From contig NC_087065.1 in NCBI RefSeq assembly GCF_963678635.1, positions 56,696,397 to 56,760,396 of the forward strand: a stretch of 64,000 nucleotides of DNA, read 5' to 3'. Made by a program: the position numbers and the translations under genes. Shown one piece after another: positions 53,376-64,000 of the stretch. Under the pieces are notes generated by a model. That model saw only the letters and a program-made list of their open reading frames with translations. It ran no database searches and had not been told where the DNA came from. Numbering within the stretch: position 1 is the first letter of the stretch; each line of letters opens with the position of its first letter. This stretch comes from Symsagittifera roscoffensis (taxonomy: Eukaryota; Xenacoelomorpha; Acoela; Convolutidae).

Positions 53376-53779
53376 CAGCAGATTTAGGGTGGGGGGGGGG
53401 GGGTGACCGGACGCCTTTTTCTCAAGGATTCGACCCCCTGCCGACCCAAAGGACCCCCTCTTTGTACTATTTTGAGATGTCCCTTTTTGGCTGACGGACC
53501 CTAAAGTTTTTTCTGAAGGCGCTTTTGGCGCTAATATATGAAAGTTTTTTCTGAAGGCGCTTTTGGCGCTAATATATGTTAGTTTTGTAGTTTTGAAGGG
53601 GCGGGGGATCGTGCCTAAAAAACGCAATTTTTTAATCAAATTTTTGCAAAAAAAATACCAAAAATGCCTTTTTTGGCCTGTTTTTTCAAAAATTTGGTCA
53701 AAATGGGGTCTCAGAAAAAGGAAAGTCTGAAAAATCCGCCCCCCCCCCCCCACTTGAGAAAATCCTAGATCCGACTCTG
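53376..53779 (-). mobile_element. hAT-like MITE, copy 2 in inverted orientation
   Basis: It reads on the minus strand from CAGAGTCGGATCTAGGATTT, through a long G run, CGGATTTTTCAGAC and TCGGCAGGGGGTCGAATCC, to TAAATCTGCTG. It lies head to head with copy 1, so the pair forms a large foldback structure. Confidence 0.65.
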
Positions 53780-54741
53780 GTTTGGTATCTTGCATTAAGC
53801 GGAAACCTGAGTTTTTGTTTCTGGTCGGAACCAGACACTTCGTCTACTGTACTATCTTGAATATTTTATGACTCGTGAAAAGTACTGCAGTACTCATCAG
53901 CGCCAATTGTAAGAAATTAAGTAGGAAGTTAAGTCAGCGCCAATTGTAGGAAGTTAAGCGAAAAACTTAAAATTTATTTCTGGTCGGTGCCAGACACTTC
54001 GTCTATTCAACCATCCTGAATATTTTCTGACTGGTGAAAATACTGCAGTACTCTTCAGCGCCAATTGCAGGAAGCTAAATGATGATATATATTTCTGATT
54101 CACAGCTAGTTTTTTAATCATGAGATATAGTCCCATATCTTTGAGAACAGACGCACATAGTGAATAAAGTTAAAAGAAGGAACTCAAAAAGTCTGCGATT
54201 TTTAGTTTATGGAAAACTGCTAGTCGCATAATTTCATGCAAGGAAAAATACTTACAAATTTGTACATATATGGAATGTCAAGGAAATGGAATGAGAATTG
54301 TATGACTAACAGGTGGCGTGGTTTTTTTTAAAAAAATTGAACAAACTAGATCATTGGGTCCGTCGAACGTGGATCTACTGTTACGATTTTCGAAGAGAGC
54401 AGCGGAAAATTATTTTGCGAACCCATGATTTGCTGAGAATATGCCTAATTGATGGGTTAACACAAAAACGGAAGTGTTGAAATACCGTTTCCTTATACCA
54501 GAAAAAAACGGTGTTGAAAAATTGCGAGCCAGGCTTGCCTTACTTCTTTTTAATTATGCTCGAAAGATAAGAAATTTTAATTTTTAATCACAATTTTGAA
54601 GCAAAACAAACTTTTTAACATATAAACATTTTAAACATTTTTCATTGGAAGTATTTGATCATCTCACGGCTTTTTCCCATATTTTCACCGTGTTCAAGGT
54701 GTTCAACTAAATATTCCAACAAAGTTTAGTACACTTGATTT
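53780..54741. other. AT-rich sequence without gene
   Basis: It contains a short diverged duplication around CTGGTCGG(A/T)(A/G)CCAGACACTTCGTCTA (about 53,822 and 53,971) with following AGTACTCATCAGCGCCAATTG-like sequence. Nothing coding is seen. Confidence 0.45.
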
Positions 54742-55040
54742 TTGAAGTTTGATGATAGAATTTTGTTATGGCATTTTGCTTATGGTATTTTATTTTAAAA
54801 AAAAACAGGAGAAGAGCCATCATGACATGTCAATCAAAACATTGAAGTTTTGATAATGGAATTTTATTATGGCGTTTTGTTTATGGTATTTTATTTAAAA
54901 TAAAGCTGGAAAAGAGCCATCATGACTTGTCAATCAAAACATTGAACTTTTGATGATGGAATTTTACTATGGAGTTTTGTTTATGGTATTTTGTTTTAAA
55001 AAAACAGGAAAAGAGCCATCATGACATGTCAATCAAAAGC
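54742..55040. repeat. Tandem repeat of about 101 bp, three copies
   Basis: Units start near 54,742, 54,843 and 54,943, each with TTTATGGTATTTT and ending GAGCCATCATGAC(A/T)TGTCAATCA. The array lies just downstream of the last SSUH2-like exon. Confidence 0.85.
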
Positions 55041-55113
55041 TATCTGAATTAATCAGATTTATTGGTTTCTGGTTAGTAATTTCGTTAGGTTTACTAGATC
55101 GGTTAATAATTTT

Positions 55114-55510
55114 TCAAAGAATAGAGCAACGACATGCGCAGCAGTTACTCATTTTCGGACAGTGTACTGATTTTTCCAACCCGTAGACCCATGCTTTACA
55201 CGCTTTCGCGTTGTACTTCAAGTCCACCTCTGTAACAGGAATGGCCACTAATAAAGCCTTCTGCTTCAGAATCCTCGATCTGTAACCCGAATGTCTGGCG
55301 TATCGATCGTTCAGAAGTTTTATGATCTTCTGATTGGCCACATCGGACTGATTGGGTATGGGGGCAGGGGTAATGCGGGGCCCTTTCTCTTCTTTATACA
55401 CCGGGGTCCCATTTGCACGTCGCACTTTTTTGTCTTTCACTTTTACCGGGTTCCCATAAAAGTAGATGTCGTTTTCTTCCCTGAACTCCGCAGCAACCAT
55501 GTATATGGTT
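55114..55510 (-). CDS. SSUH2-like: SSUH2-like gene, last coding exon in window
   Basis: On the minus strand the acceptor TTGTTCATTAG ends at 55,511. The exon runs to a stop at 55,114. It encodes the SSUH2 C-terminus, including IKLLNDRYARHSGYRSRILK, LLVAIPVTEVDLKYNAKACK and AWVYGLEKSVHCP, and ends in a Cys-rich tail (SNCCACRCSIL). The entry phase fits the donor of the exon at 60,295. SSUH2 proteins are poorly understood and have a DnaJ-like cysteine-rich centre. Confidence 0.85.
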
Positions 55511-55930
55511 CTAATGAACAAACATTTGATCATTAAGAGTTTGTATGATTCAAAATTACGCAAAATTAGATATTATTCAGTGCATTCGATATTTATCCTT
55601 CAAATCAACAATTGTTGTCAACTCGGATTCTAGAGTCTTTTTTTTCCAGACAAACAACTAGTTCAACGAATGCTCCACTTGTATGGATGATAACTTTTAT
55701 GGTTTATTCACACTGTTTAGAAAACAGGTTTTTTTCGCCCAAAATATACACTTTTCAGATTTATTCAATTCTTCTCAAGTGTTTGTTTTCAGTTTTATCC
55801 GGCGATTTTCATGTCTAGCAATATTGAGTTTGAATAGCAGCTTGAATGCGTTTCTGAGAAAATCTTTCATGTTTTCCACCTTCCTGGTTTTGGGTTCAAA
55901 TTTTGATGGGGTAGTCGTTACCTGACTTTT

Positions 55931-56460
55931 TGTTCCGACTTTCGCAACGAAAGTAACGGAATATTTGCGCTCTGAGTGGATTTTTTTCGTCAGACAATAT
56001 TTGATTATTTAACTAGCTATTTTTGACAGAATTTTTTATATCATTCAAAAGGTATTGTTGAAAAAATTTGAAAAGATATTTCACCTGTGATTTTTTTTCG
56101 TAACGTTATGGTGGTTTAAAGATTGCCATTTTGGCCAATTTGAGGCAATTCACGCGCAATATATTTCGCGCTATTAACGCGTAAACGGAGATTTAATCAG
56201 TCTAGAAATCGTACCAAATTGGTTGAAAGAAGCTTAATTGCCATAAACCATAATTGATTTATTACTAGGAGCGAAACTTATCATTTTGTAATTATATGGC
56301 GTGTGGGGGGGGGGTGTGATTTTTACATAACATCTCTTTTTTTTTTTAATTTTCACATTTTATTTTTATTACATTTGATTTTTTCATGCTATTACTTTTT
56401 CAAAGACCTTAGAATGCAGTCGGAAAATTCAAGACATTGCCCTGATACGCGCAGTCTTGT
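55931..56460 (+). repeat. R1 family, full-length copy in SSUH2-like intron
   Basis: It starts TGTTCCGACTTTCGCAACGA, with the subterminal hairpin, and continues through AACGGAATATTTGCGCTC and TTTCGCGCTATTAACGCG. It ends CAGTCGGAAAATTCAAGACA and GCGCAGTCTTG. Confidence 0.85.
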
Positions 56461-58339
56461 ATATTTTTAGATTTTAGACTGTTTCCTTTTTAGTCCAGAT
56501 TAAGACACGAAGATAATTTCAAGATTTTAGCATGTACTTGATCACAAGGTGAAAAGTAAATGTTTCGTTTTGCCCCAAGATATTTTTGATCTTTTTATCC
56601 CAAGATCACAAGGTGAAAAAGAAATGTTTCCAAAACCTGTCGATTTGCAAAAAACTAGAAATTGTTTTCTGTTTTGTTACTCATTCTCGAAAAATTTCAA
56701 CCTTGCCTGTTGTGCTCAGCAGTCAGTTTGAAATCCACTGATGATGTTGCTGCTGCTTTCAAAGTTGATCAAGAGATCTAAGTTTGTTGTCTCTCCAAAA
56801 ATTGTCTAAAAAGTCTACAAACTTGACCAAAAACGCAAAACTGATGAAATTGGTGAAAATGAACCAACAATGAGTCCAGTTGCTGCGATTAGCACGGAAT
56901 GTTCCAACCAAATCTCAAAAATCTCCAAAAATGTTTTTTTTTTGCTAGAGTAGTTTTTTTTGTGCGTAGTAATTTAGTGAATCAGGCATAAATGGCAACA
57001 TTTGTGTTCTAAAAATGACAAACAAAAAATGAAAATAAAATTGAATATTTTCTATTTGTTTGCACAATAGTTTTCCAACTTTTCAAAAACCATTTTTTTT
57101 GCTAAGGAAGAACTAAATCAATATCCTAAAACAAATTGTCTTTTTTAAAATCATTTTTTTTCGAACCGGGTTTTCTAGCACTGGGACAACTTTTTGAAAA
57201 CTTTCTTCTGCTGTTCGAATACGGACTCAAAAAAAAATTAATAACTTTCAATCGACCCATTCCCTTCCGATGATTATTTGTGGCACCTAATTTTGCGTGG
57301 ATAACAAATGAAGAAACAAAAAAATGCTCCTCAAGAATTGTCTTTAACATGAGAAAACACCATTTGAATTCTCTCCTAATTTACAGCACCAAATGATTCC
57401 TTTTCAAAATTGTTTATTCCCGTCGTTAATATTGATCTTTAAAAGTGTTTATACATGATAAAGTTGCCAACCAGTTCATGTTTAATTTTAAAAGGAATGC
57501 CAAATACTGCATTAAAGATAGCAAATTCAACAATCATAATAAAATTGGTGAAAGGTTTGTCGAAATAACATCCCCTATTGAGTTGGTATAGATTTTTGGA
57601 ACGCTTCAACCAACTATACCTTCCATTTGAAGAAAGCGGCGAAAAGTCAAAAGATTTTCTTGCTTAAAATTATATTAATGTAGGCTATTACAATTTCCCG
57701 GATCGCAAAAACTGTATGTATCAAAAGTGCCAACCTTGATTTTGAAGGAAAGTGCCAAATAGCTATCAAAACACTTGATGACCAGCAAACCAGAGTTTTT
57801 TGACAAAACAAATTTTATTGGCGAATTACAAAGAGCCAAAAGGACAAATTCTGGAGTTTCTGAAGTAATTCTGCCTCTTAAATTTTCAAAAACGTTTGAA
57901 AATAAAACTGAATTTTTAAAGTTGATTTGGTCAAAAAAAACACTGCCAAAAATTGCGCTTTTTATTTTTTTTTTGAAAACTCGAGGCCACTACTACTACT
58001 TCCAAATGTTTCTCTCTCAAGAAAGATTTAGCTTCCAAATTTTTAGAACAAAAGTATAGCATTAAATACCAACAAAAGGCAAACATAAAATTCAAGAACA
58101 CTTTCAGCTAAGTATCAGCTTCATTGCGAGACTTGTTTCTGAAGTTTATCAGAACTATCCAAAATTTTGTCAAAAATTATAGAAAACTTAAGAAAATCGA
58201 AATAGAAACTCAATTAAAAAGAGCAACTTATCCAAAATGCATTTCTCAAGATTGCCTGAAAATTCAAAACTGCCCACCATTTTGATTAAAAGTATGGTAT
58301 ATTGCATTTTTATTTGCTTACTCTCTCCCTTTCAATTTT
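56461..58339. other. SSUH2-like intron sequence
   Basis: AT-rich with short frames only (for example 57,775-58,059). No exon-like conservation, RNA gene or named repeat is recognised. Confidence 0.45.
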
Positions 58340-58538
58340 GTGCTTTGACTTTTACGGAAACTGTCGGAATATTTGAGCTCGAGGACGTTTTTCTTCAGAC
58401 AATTTTCGACTTTTTGACTAGCCATTTTGACTAATATCCACACTTGTGCTCAATTAAAAAAAGTTCTTTGATCTGTGATCATGTTTCGATAAGTAATGAG
58501 GTCTGAAGTTGGCAATTTGAGATAATTTTTACGTGCTA
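58340..58538 (+). repeat. R1 family fragment interrupted by a MITE
   Basis: R1 blocks (CGGAATATTTGAGCTCG, TCTTCAGACAATTTTCGACT, TCTGTGATCATGTTTCG) stop where the foldback MITE begins, at the TA of 58,537-58,538. Confidence 0.65.
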
Positions 58539-59283
58539 CAGTGCTGATTTAAATTAACCGGACAAAACGCGTTAAACTTGAAATTTAAAACCCGTTTTTC
58601 TCGAATTGGGTTGAGTTTAAGTGAAAACTTATGAAGACAAAACTTGCTTAAATTTTTTAGCAAAATTGATATGGTGTAATTTATTTTGCGAAATTCAGGC
58701 CCGAAATTTTACCCCAAAAATGAGTCATTTTGGCTTTTTTTAGTTAATAAAAAATTACGCCAAAAATACCCAGCTGATCACAGATATAAATATATCAAAG
58801 TGAGTCTCTTATGTAGCCCAACAAACTTTAAGCCTCTTACGTAGCCCAACAAACTTTTTAAAAAAGTTTGCAAACCGTTTAAAAGTTGTTTTTAAATAAA
58901 AATTTGGTATTTTATATAGTAAAAACGTCCTTTTTTGTCTATCAAACAAAACTTAATTAACTTATACAATGTTTTGGAGATTATACCTTTCTTAAAGTTT
59001 GTTGAGCTACGTAAGAGGCTCACTTTAATATAATCATGTTCGTGATCGACTGGGTTATTTCAGCGTAATTTTTGATAAAATAAGAAAAGCCAAAATGACC
59101 CATTTTTGGGGTAAAATTGCGGGTCCGAATTTCGCAAAACAAATTACAACATATTATTTCTGCTAAAAGTTTAAGCAAGTTTTGTCTTCATAAGTTTTCA
59201 CCTAAACTCAACCCATTTTGAGAAAAACGGGTTTTAAATTTCAAGTTTAACGCGCTTTGTCCGGTTAATTTAAATCAGCACTG
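58539..59283. mobile_element. Foldback MITE with TA target duplication (Tc1/mariner-type)
   Basis: The ends are perfect inverted CAGTGCTGATTTAAATTAAC sequences, flanked by TA on both sides (58,537-58,538 and 59,284-59,285). The arms remain inverted repeats for about 250 bp. A second inner inverted pair (TAGCCCAACAAACTTTAAG-like against AAGTTTGTTGAGCTACGTAA) fills the centre. There is no transposase. Confidence 0.85.
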
Positions 59284-59285
59284 TA

Positions 59286-60294
59286 TTTACAAGTTGCTGT
59301 TAGAATATGGCGCAAGCGATAAAACAAAATGCCAATTTTAAAACGTTTTCACGCTCGCATAAAAGTTTTACTCTCTATTTGAATTAATTAATTATTCTAG
59401 GAAAAATATTGCACTAGTGTTCCATTCAACTTCCTTTTCAAAAAACTAGTGCAATATTTGAAACACTAATGCAATATTTAAATATTGCACTACTGATTCA
59501 AATTTTGCACTAGTTTTTCAAATATCGCACGGAAACACACTGAGCACGTGTTTCATCAAATGAGAAATGTACCACCTCTGTACTTGAAATTGCGTGTCAA
59601 GTTTTTGATTTTGGTTCTGACCATTGAAAATGGGTAGGAGCTTTGTGTTCGGATGTGTTTTAGTTTTTTTTCTTTCTGTTTTCCACGCAAAATCAGCTAC
59701 AACAAATAATCATCGGACTGGATTGAGTGATATATCATATTGAAGCGACGATTTGAAAGACAATAAAAATTAAAAAAAAAAAAAATCACCGGTTTGAGAA
59801 AAATCGGTTTGAAATTTTTGATTTTTCATCTAATTTGAGCGTGTGAGCAGGCCTAAACTAGCTTATTTATGCTTCATTTAAGCCTTGAAAACTTAAATTA
59901 ACTCAAATTTAGCTTTTTAGCTTCATTGTAGCAATCAAGAATTTCAAAAATTTGGAGAAAAAATTTCGAAAAGTTAAAAAAAATTTCCCGTTTTGTCCTC
60001 GAAAATTGTTTTCCAAGTTGCATTTTTCTTAATGACTGACGAATATGCTTAAGCTTTATCTTTTTGCTCGGATTCTTTTATCATACCACTCCGAAAAAAA
60101 TGACATTCATTTGAAAAAAAAAAGAAATTTGTAGTAATTTTTTAAGACTGGTCGGAAGTAACCGGCTATCCTTAACTACTTCTTCGAAACTAAAAACTAC
60201 TTCGAAATTAATTAAAGTGCAGTTCGAGCATACTAGGTTTCGTCGTAAAAGAAGCGGACTTTTTGCTACTTGTAATAGCTATGCAAAGACTTAC
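59286..60294. other. SSUH2-like intron, hairpin-rich AT sequence
   Basis: Around 59,400-59,525, ATTGCACTA and TAGTGCAATATTT alternate in both orientations and form short palindromes. The rest shows no feature. Confidence 0.5.
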
Positions 60295-60543
60295 GTAGTT
60301 AATCCGGTTCCATTGCAAGAAGATGCACAGCGTACAGTTCCCCGGCCACACCCCTTGGGACACTTAACGTCACCATCTTTCTCGTTGTAAACAGTTCCTT
60401 TGCCGTTACAGTGTTTGCAATCGTGTCTTCCCTTTCCACCACAAGTACTACAATGCTTCGCTTCCCGATACGCTTCGATTTGTCTCTTACCTTTCCAGAA
60501 CTCTCGGTCTGGGTGGATATCGTATTTCCAAACACCTTCTCGT
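60295..60543 (-). CDS. SSUH2-like: SSUH2-like gene, cysteine-rich exon
   Basis: Acceptor TTTGTGTTTCAG and donor AC|GTAAGT bound the exon, both in phase with the neighbouring exons. The protein has DnaJ-like CxxCxGxG repeats, CSTCGGKGRHDCKHCNGKG and CPKGCGRGTVRCASSCNGTG, preceded by REGVWKYDIHPDREFWKGKR. These repeats should bind zinc, as in the central domain of SSUH2 and DnaJ proteins. Confidence 0.9.
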
Positions 60544-60811
60544 CTGAAACACAAACCAACAAAAGCTGTAGAGTTCGTTTTTCTCTATCTAATGGCCATC
60601 GATATTCACTCAGTACTTTTCCGAGATGTGAGAAGCCTGCTCATGATTTTTAGAATTAAGCAAAGTCTTTAAATTACGGGTAATGGTTTATCCGAGATTT
60701 TTTTTTGTATACAGCAAACCAAATTTTTCGGTCTAAATGCCAAGCTACTGAACAAAAAACCGTGGGAAAATCTTAGACTTTTTCTCTGAAACAATCGGCA
60801 ATCGATGCAAC

Positions 60812-61230
60812 CAGGGGAAGATCTAGGATTTTCTCGAGGGGGGCGGATTTTCTATAAAAAAAAACTTCAACAATTTTCTCGATTTTTTTTTAGGTCGACC
60901 AATTTATTTTTTACGCTCTACCAAATCAATATAAAGAGCCTATTTTGCTCTATTTTAACCAAATTTTCTGCACCGCAGGCAAATTTTTGAAAAAAATACC
61001 AAAAAAGACTTTTTCTTCACCGCAGGCAAGTTTTTAGACACTTTTTGGAAATTTTTGACCAAAAATTGTGTTTTTTCGGCGCTGGCTCTCCATCAAAATT
61101 AGCGCCTTTAGAAAAATTTTAGGGCCAGTAAGCCAAAAATGGATACCTCAAAATAGTACAAAGGGGGGCACTTTGGGTCGGCAGGGGGTCGAATCTCAAG
61201 GAGGGGCGTCGAATCTCGAGCAACAGTTGC
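60812..61230 (+). mobile_element. hAT-like MITE, third copy, 3'-truncated
   Basis: It begins CAGGGGAAGATCTAGGATTT, continues GGGGGGCGGATTTTC and later GGTCGGCAGGGGGTCGAATC, like the copies at 53 kb. It breaks off near 61,230 without a right end. Confidence 0.7.
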
Positions 61231-61799
61231 TTAAAAATCTGATTGGTGTCGGGGCTTTGAGAAACTGCTCTTATTATAATTCACAAAAAAAAACGGGAGG
61301 ATACAAGTTGCAAAAACTATCGTGGTGTATCACTCTAACTGTTGGCGACTGCTTTCAAATTTCCGAACGTATTTTCAGAGAAACCATATTGCCATACAAA
61401 CCGTATTTAATGAAAATTGGGGGCAATCTAGCCTTGGTTTTTCCATTAACGAAGATGAATATATGATGGGCTTGCTTATTACTTTTATAAGAAATACCTG
61501 ACTTCTTTTTCTTGGTGCTAAAAATACAAATAGAAAAGAAATCTAAGGATAGAAATAGTACAAGTAACATGGAAAAATTAGGCAGACAAAGATGAGATCG
61601 TATTCCGCTTAACTTTACAAAGGCATTTGTAGAATTAAGCTTTCTTTATAATCTGACTTCAAAACATCAACAAGATTGCTTCAACATGATTCAAAACATC
61701 ATTCAAAACACAACAAGAATAATCTGACTGCATTTTAGGTCTTTCATTTTTTGGAGTGGTGTTTGTTTCGCTTGAAATTTACACAAACTGCTTAAAATT
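61231..61799. other. SSUH2-like intron sequence
   Basis: A frame ending at 61,466 includes a segment (GGYKLQKLSWCITLTVGDCF) vaguely like one near 51,990-52,060 (KGNFPLQKLSTCVSASVWSV). Both could be remnants of one transposon gene. Support is weak. Confidence 0.3.
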
Positions 61800-62110
61800 T
61801 ACAAATAGATACTTAGAAAATTTCCGCTCACTCGTTGTAAGAATGAAATATATTGCGCGTTATTGGCCAAATTGGGAGTCTTAAAATCCCCAAATTTTTA
61901 GGGAAAAAAAATCGCAGATGAAATATCTTCTCGAAGTTGAGCCCAGAACATTAATATTTTCAGATGATATATGAAAAACTGCAAAAATTGTTTGTTAAAA
62001 GTCGCAACTAGTCTGGAGAAAAAAAGTCATCCGTATGCAAATATTTCATCACTTTCTTCTTTTCTTCAAGAAACGTAGCAATTATTCTTTTGATTGACAG
62101 CAAGTTTTTC
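61800..62110 (-). repeat. R1 family, partial copy
   Basis: Central blocks are present in reverse sense (TTCCGCTCACTCGTTG, ATTGCGCGTTATTGGCCAAA, GATGAAATATCTTCTCGAAG), with decayed ends. Confidence 0.65.
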
Positions 62111-62574
62111 TGAATAGCAATAATTAATTGTCTTTAGACTGTCCTACTGATTTTTCATACGCCTGTTTCCATATATACTACTCTAGGGCCATGATCGTTT
62201 TTCAAGTCCTTTTTGTTCCGACTTTCGAAGAAAGAGACCGCTCGGGTTGAGTTCCAATTGAAAATTAACGATGGAAAGTTGAAAAACTCAGCTATGGCAA
62301 TAGACCGTTAAGCGCTGCACATAGCACCCAAGTAGAAAATTTCAGTGCTGAATCAGCACTGATTCAGAGCTGGAAAATCCGAACTTTTGAACGGTGTATT
62401 AGCGGTGAATTAGCGATGATTTGTAAGCGAGGAACTACCGATAAGTAGGCGATGAACTACTGACTTAGAATACTGGAATACTGCAGGTCTTTTTTAACTG
62501 TAAGTCCGTAAGTCCTAAGTAAATCCTATAAAAACAGAATAGCAAATTACTGTAGATGATTTTCACTTGGAACT

Positions 62575-63075
62575 CCAACCTGGGAATATTTTTGTACGGC
62601 TTCTTTTTTCGTCAGACAAGTTTCGATTTCCTAGCTAGCAAATTTTGACGGAATTTTTTCACATAATTCAAAGGGTATCGTTATCTTGAGCTCCAATTTT
62701 AGAAAAATTTTCACATGTGATTTTTTGTTATATAATTGGACTTAAAAAATTGCCATTTTGCCCAATTGTTTTAATTAACTAGCAGTTTTCAGTGCTATTA
62801 ATGCGTAAGCGAAGAAATATTCCGTCTTAGAAACTGTTCCATATTGAATTGAAGCATGCTTTTTGGTCTAGTTTTTGCGTTGCGCAAAACTTATCTTTTT
62901 GTACATAAATCGTTTTACATAGCGCGTGGGGGATGATTTGAAAAATCAAATAGATATATATATATATTTTTTTTGAAAACTTTATCACTTTTTTTAAGGG
63001 AAGACTACTCTTGGACCTTAAAAAGCAGTCGTAACATTCGAAATTTTGTCATGAGAGGAACAGTCTTGTTTATCG
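62575..63075 (+). repeat. R1 family, divergent copy
   Basis: It runs from GGGAATATTTTTGTACGGCT through TTTTGACGGAATTTTTTCAC and AGTGCTATTAATGCGTAAGC to CAGTCGTAACATTCG and AACAGTCTTG. An AT microsatellite lies at about 62,951-62,965. Confidence 0.7.
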
Positions 63076-63269
63076 GGTTATTAGAATTTACCACTGTTAC
63101 TATTGGAATTCACAAAGCAGCCCCTAAACCTCTAAATGATTTAAAAATCAATATCTATAAGCGATTTAGATTAAAACCTTTGAAGATTGCAAGTGTTATT
63201 GCTTTTCACTGCAACAAAATGAAGCGACATGGCTTTTTCAATTTTTGTTCTAACTAGAGCAATTATATT

Positions 63270-63735
63270 TTATTGTTCCGACTTTTGATACGAAAGTAAC
63301 GGAATATTTGTGCTCGGGGTGGAGTTTTTTTTCTTCAGTTTGTCCTGAGCTTAAATTTGAAACAATATTTCACCTGTGATCATTTTTCGTAAAGTTATGA
63401 GGGTTTAAAGATTACAATTTTGGCTATATTGGGACAATTAACGCGCGATATATTTCGCGCTATTAATAAGTAAGCGGAGATTTAATCCAAATTGGTTGAA
63501 AGAAGCTTATGTGCCATAATTGGTTTGTTACAAGGAGCGAAATCTAATCTTTTGTAGTTTAAATGGCGTGTGGGGGGATGATTTTCATGGAAAAACATTC
63601 AAATTTTGGATTTTTTTTTTCATTTTTTTTTACGTTTAATTTGTTAATGATATTTATCTTATTACTGCTCCATAAACCTTAAAAAGCAGTCAGAACATTC
63701 AGGGCTTCGCCCTGATACGAGCAGTCTTGAATAAT
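63270..63735 (+). repeat. R1 family copy with intact right hairpin
   Basis: It starts TTGTTCCGACTTTTGATACG, passes AACGCGCGATATATTTCGCG, and ends with the perfect hairpin CAGGGCTTCGCCCTG (63,700-63,714) and ACGAGCAGTCTTG. It lies a few bases from the splice donor of the first exon in the window. Confidence 0.85.
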
Positions 63736-63746
63736 TTAAAACTCAC

Positions 63747-63969
63747 TTTCCAACCCAGTTGCCAGAACCCGTTTGGTTGCCAGCTACTGTCTTCGAAGTC
63801 TCTCTCCGCTCCTCAACATAGCTGCAGAGGGTGTACAGATACTTGTAGGAGACAGGATATATTTCTCCCACCTCTATGAGAGACCTAACTTCTTTTGGTT
63901 TGCAGCAACATGATTGAGAGATGCGATAGTTCACCAGTAACTCTGCAGCTTCCTCTTTGCGAAGCTGAT
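63747..63969 (-). CDS. SSUH2-like: SSUH2-like gene, upstream exon (gene continues past the right edge)
   Basis: The acceptor CTTGTTGTTGTAG and the donor AA|GTGAGT are near consensus. The exon encodes KEEAAELLVNYRISQSCCCK, then VGEIYPVSYKYLYTLCSYVE and ERRETSKT. This matches the SSUH2 N-terminal region in order and spacing (a helix, a Cys cluster, then the Y-x-Y...E-x-R segment). It ends in phase 2, as the exon at 60,543 requires. The start codon lies outside the window. Confidence 0.85.
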
Positions 63970-64000
63970 CTACAACAACAAGAGAAGAAAAATAATGAAT

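Noticed and set aside
53352-53795. Minus-strand frame of 147 codons
   Set aside because: It is made of hAT-like MITE sequence with homopolymer runs; the same blocks occur elsewhere without the frame.

Overview
The window is nuclear DNA of a multicellular animal, probably an aquatic invertebrate. The evidence is an intron-containing gene with GT-AG junctions in matching phase (an SSUH2-like gene), a secreted PAN/Apple-mucin protein, a eukaryotic tRNA-Arg and a dense load of LTR retrotransposons and MITEs. The phylum cannot be fixed from the sequence. The gag/pol style of the large element resembles Ty3/gypsy elements I associate with cnidarian and other aquatic invertebrate genomes, but that is recollection, not a search.

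Layout. (1) About 1-15,580: retrovirus-like Ty3/gypsy element A, cut off by the left window edge. It has an A-rich coding strand and the order gag, protease, RT, RNase H, integrase, two small hydrophobic ORFs, an ATG-less ORF, an envelope-like gene with one stop, a further 602-aa ORF, and an LTR-like 3' end. (2) About 17,100-19,972: element B, a decayed relative that keeps only the last ORF and the LTR-like 3' end. (3) 20,365-41,588: a 21.2-kb giant LTR retrotransposon with two 885-bp LTRs about 98% identical by eye. (4) About 41,770-45,490: AT-rich tandem repeats, including a 1,436-bp unit. (5) About 46,000-48,000: a dispersed hairpin-bearing repeat family, here called R1. (6) 48,245-49,471: a secreted PAN + Thr/Ser repeat protein. 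(7) 49,796-50,790: a GAGCGGTTT array around a tRNA-Arg gene, and a 54-bp palindrome. (8) 52,900-55,040: hAT-like MITEs and a 101-bp tandem repeat. (9) 55,114-63,969, minus strand: three exons of an SSUH2-like gene whose introns are filled with R1 copies and a foldback Tc1/mariner-type MITE.

The most interesting object is the giant element. Besides gag and pol it carries a macro (ADP-ribose-binding fold) domain at the end of pol, a separate coiled-coil + SGNL/GDSL hydrolase protein with an intact-looking catalytic set, a 1,165-aa protein with a second degenerate SGNL-like block, and a fourth unknown gene. This copy cannot move by itself. The RT palm has been deleted with a templated filler at the junction, and gag, pol and the last gene carry stops and frameshifts. 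The SGNL and 1,165-aa frames remain open over 2.4 and 3.5 kb. A decamer, GTCCGGGGAG, occurs five times, the last abutting the 3' LTR as the polypurine tract.
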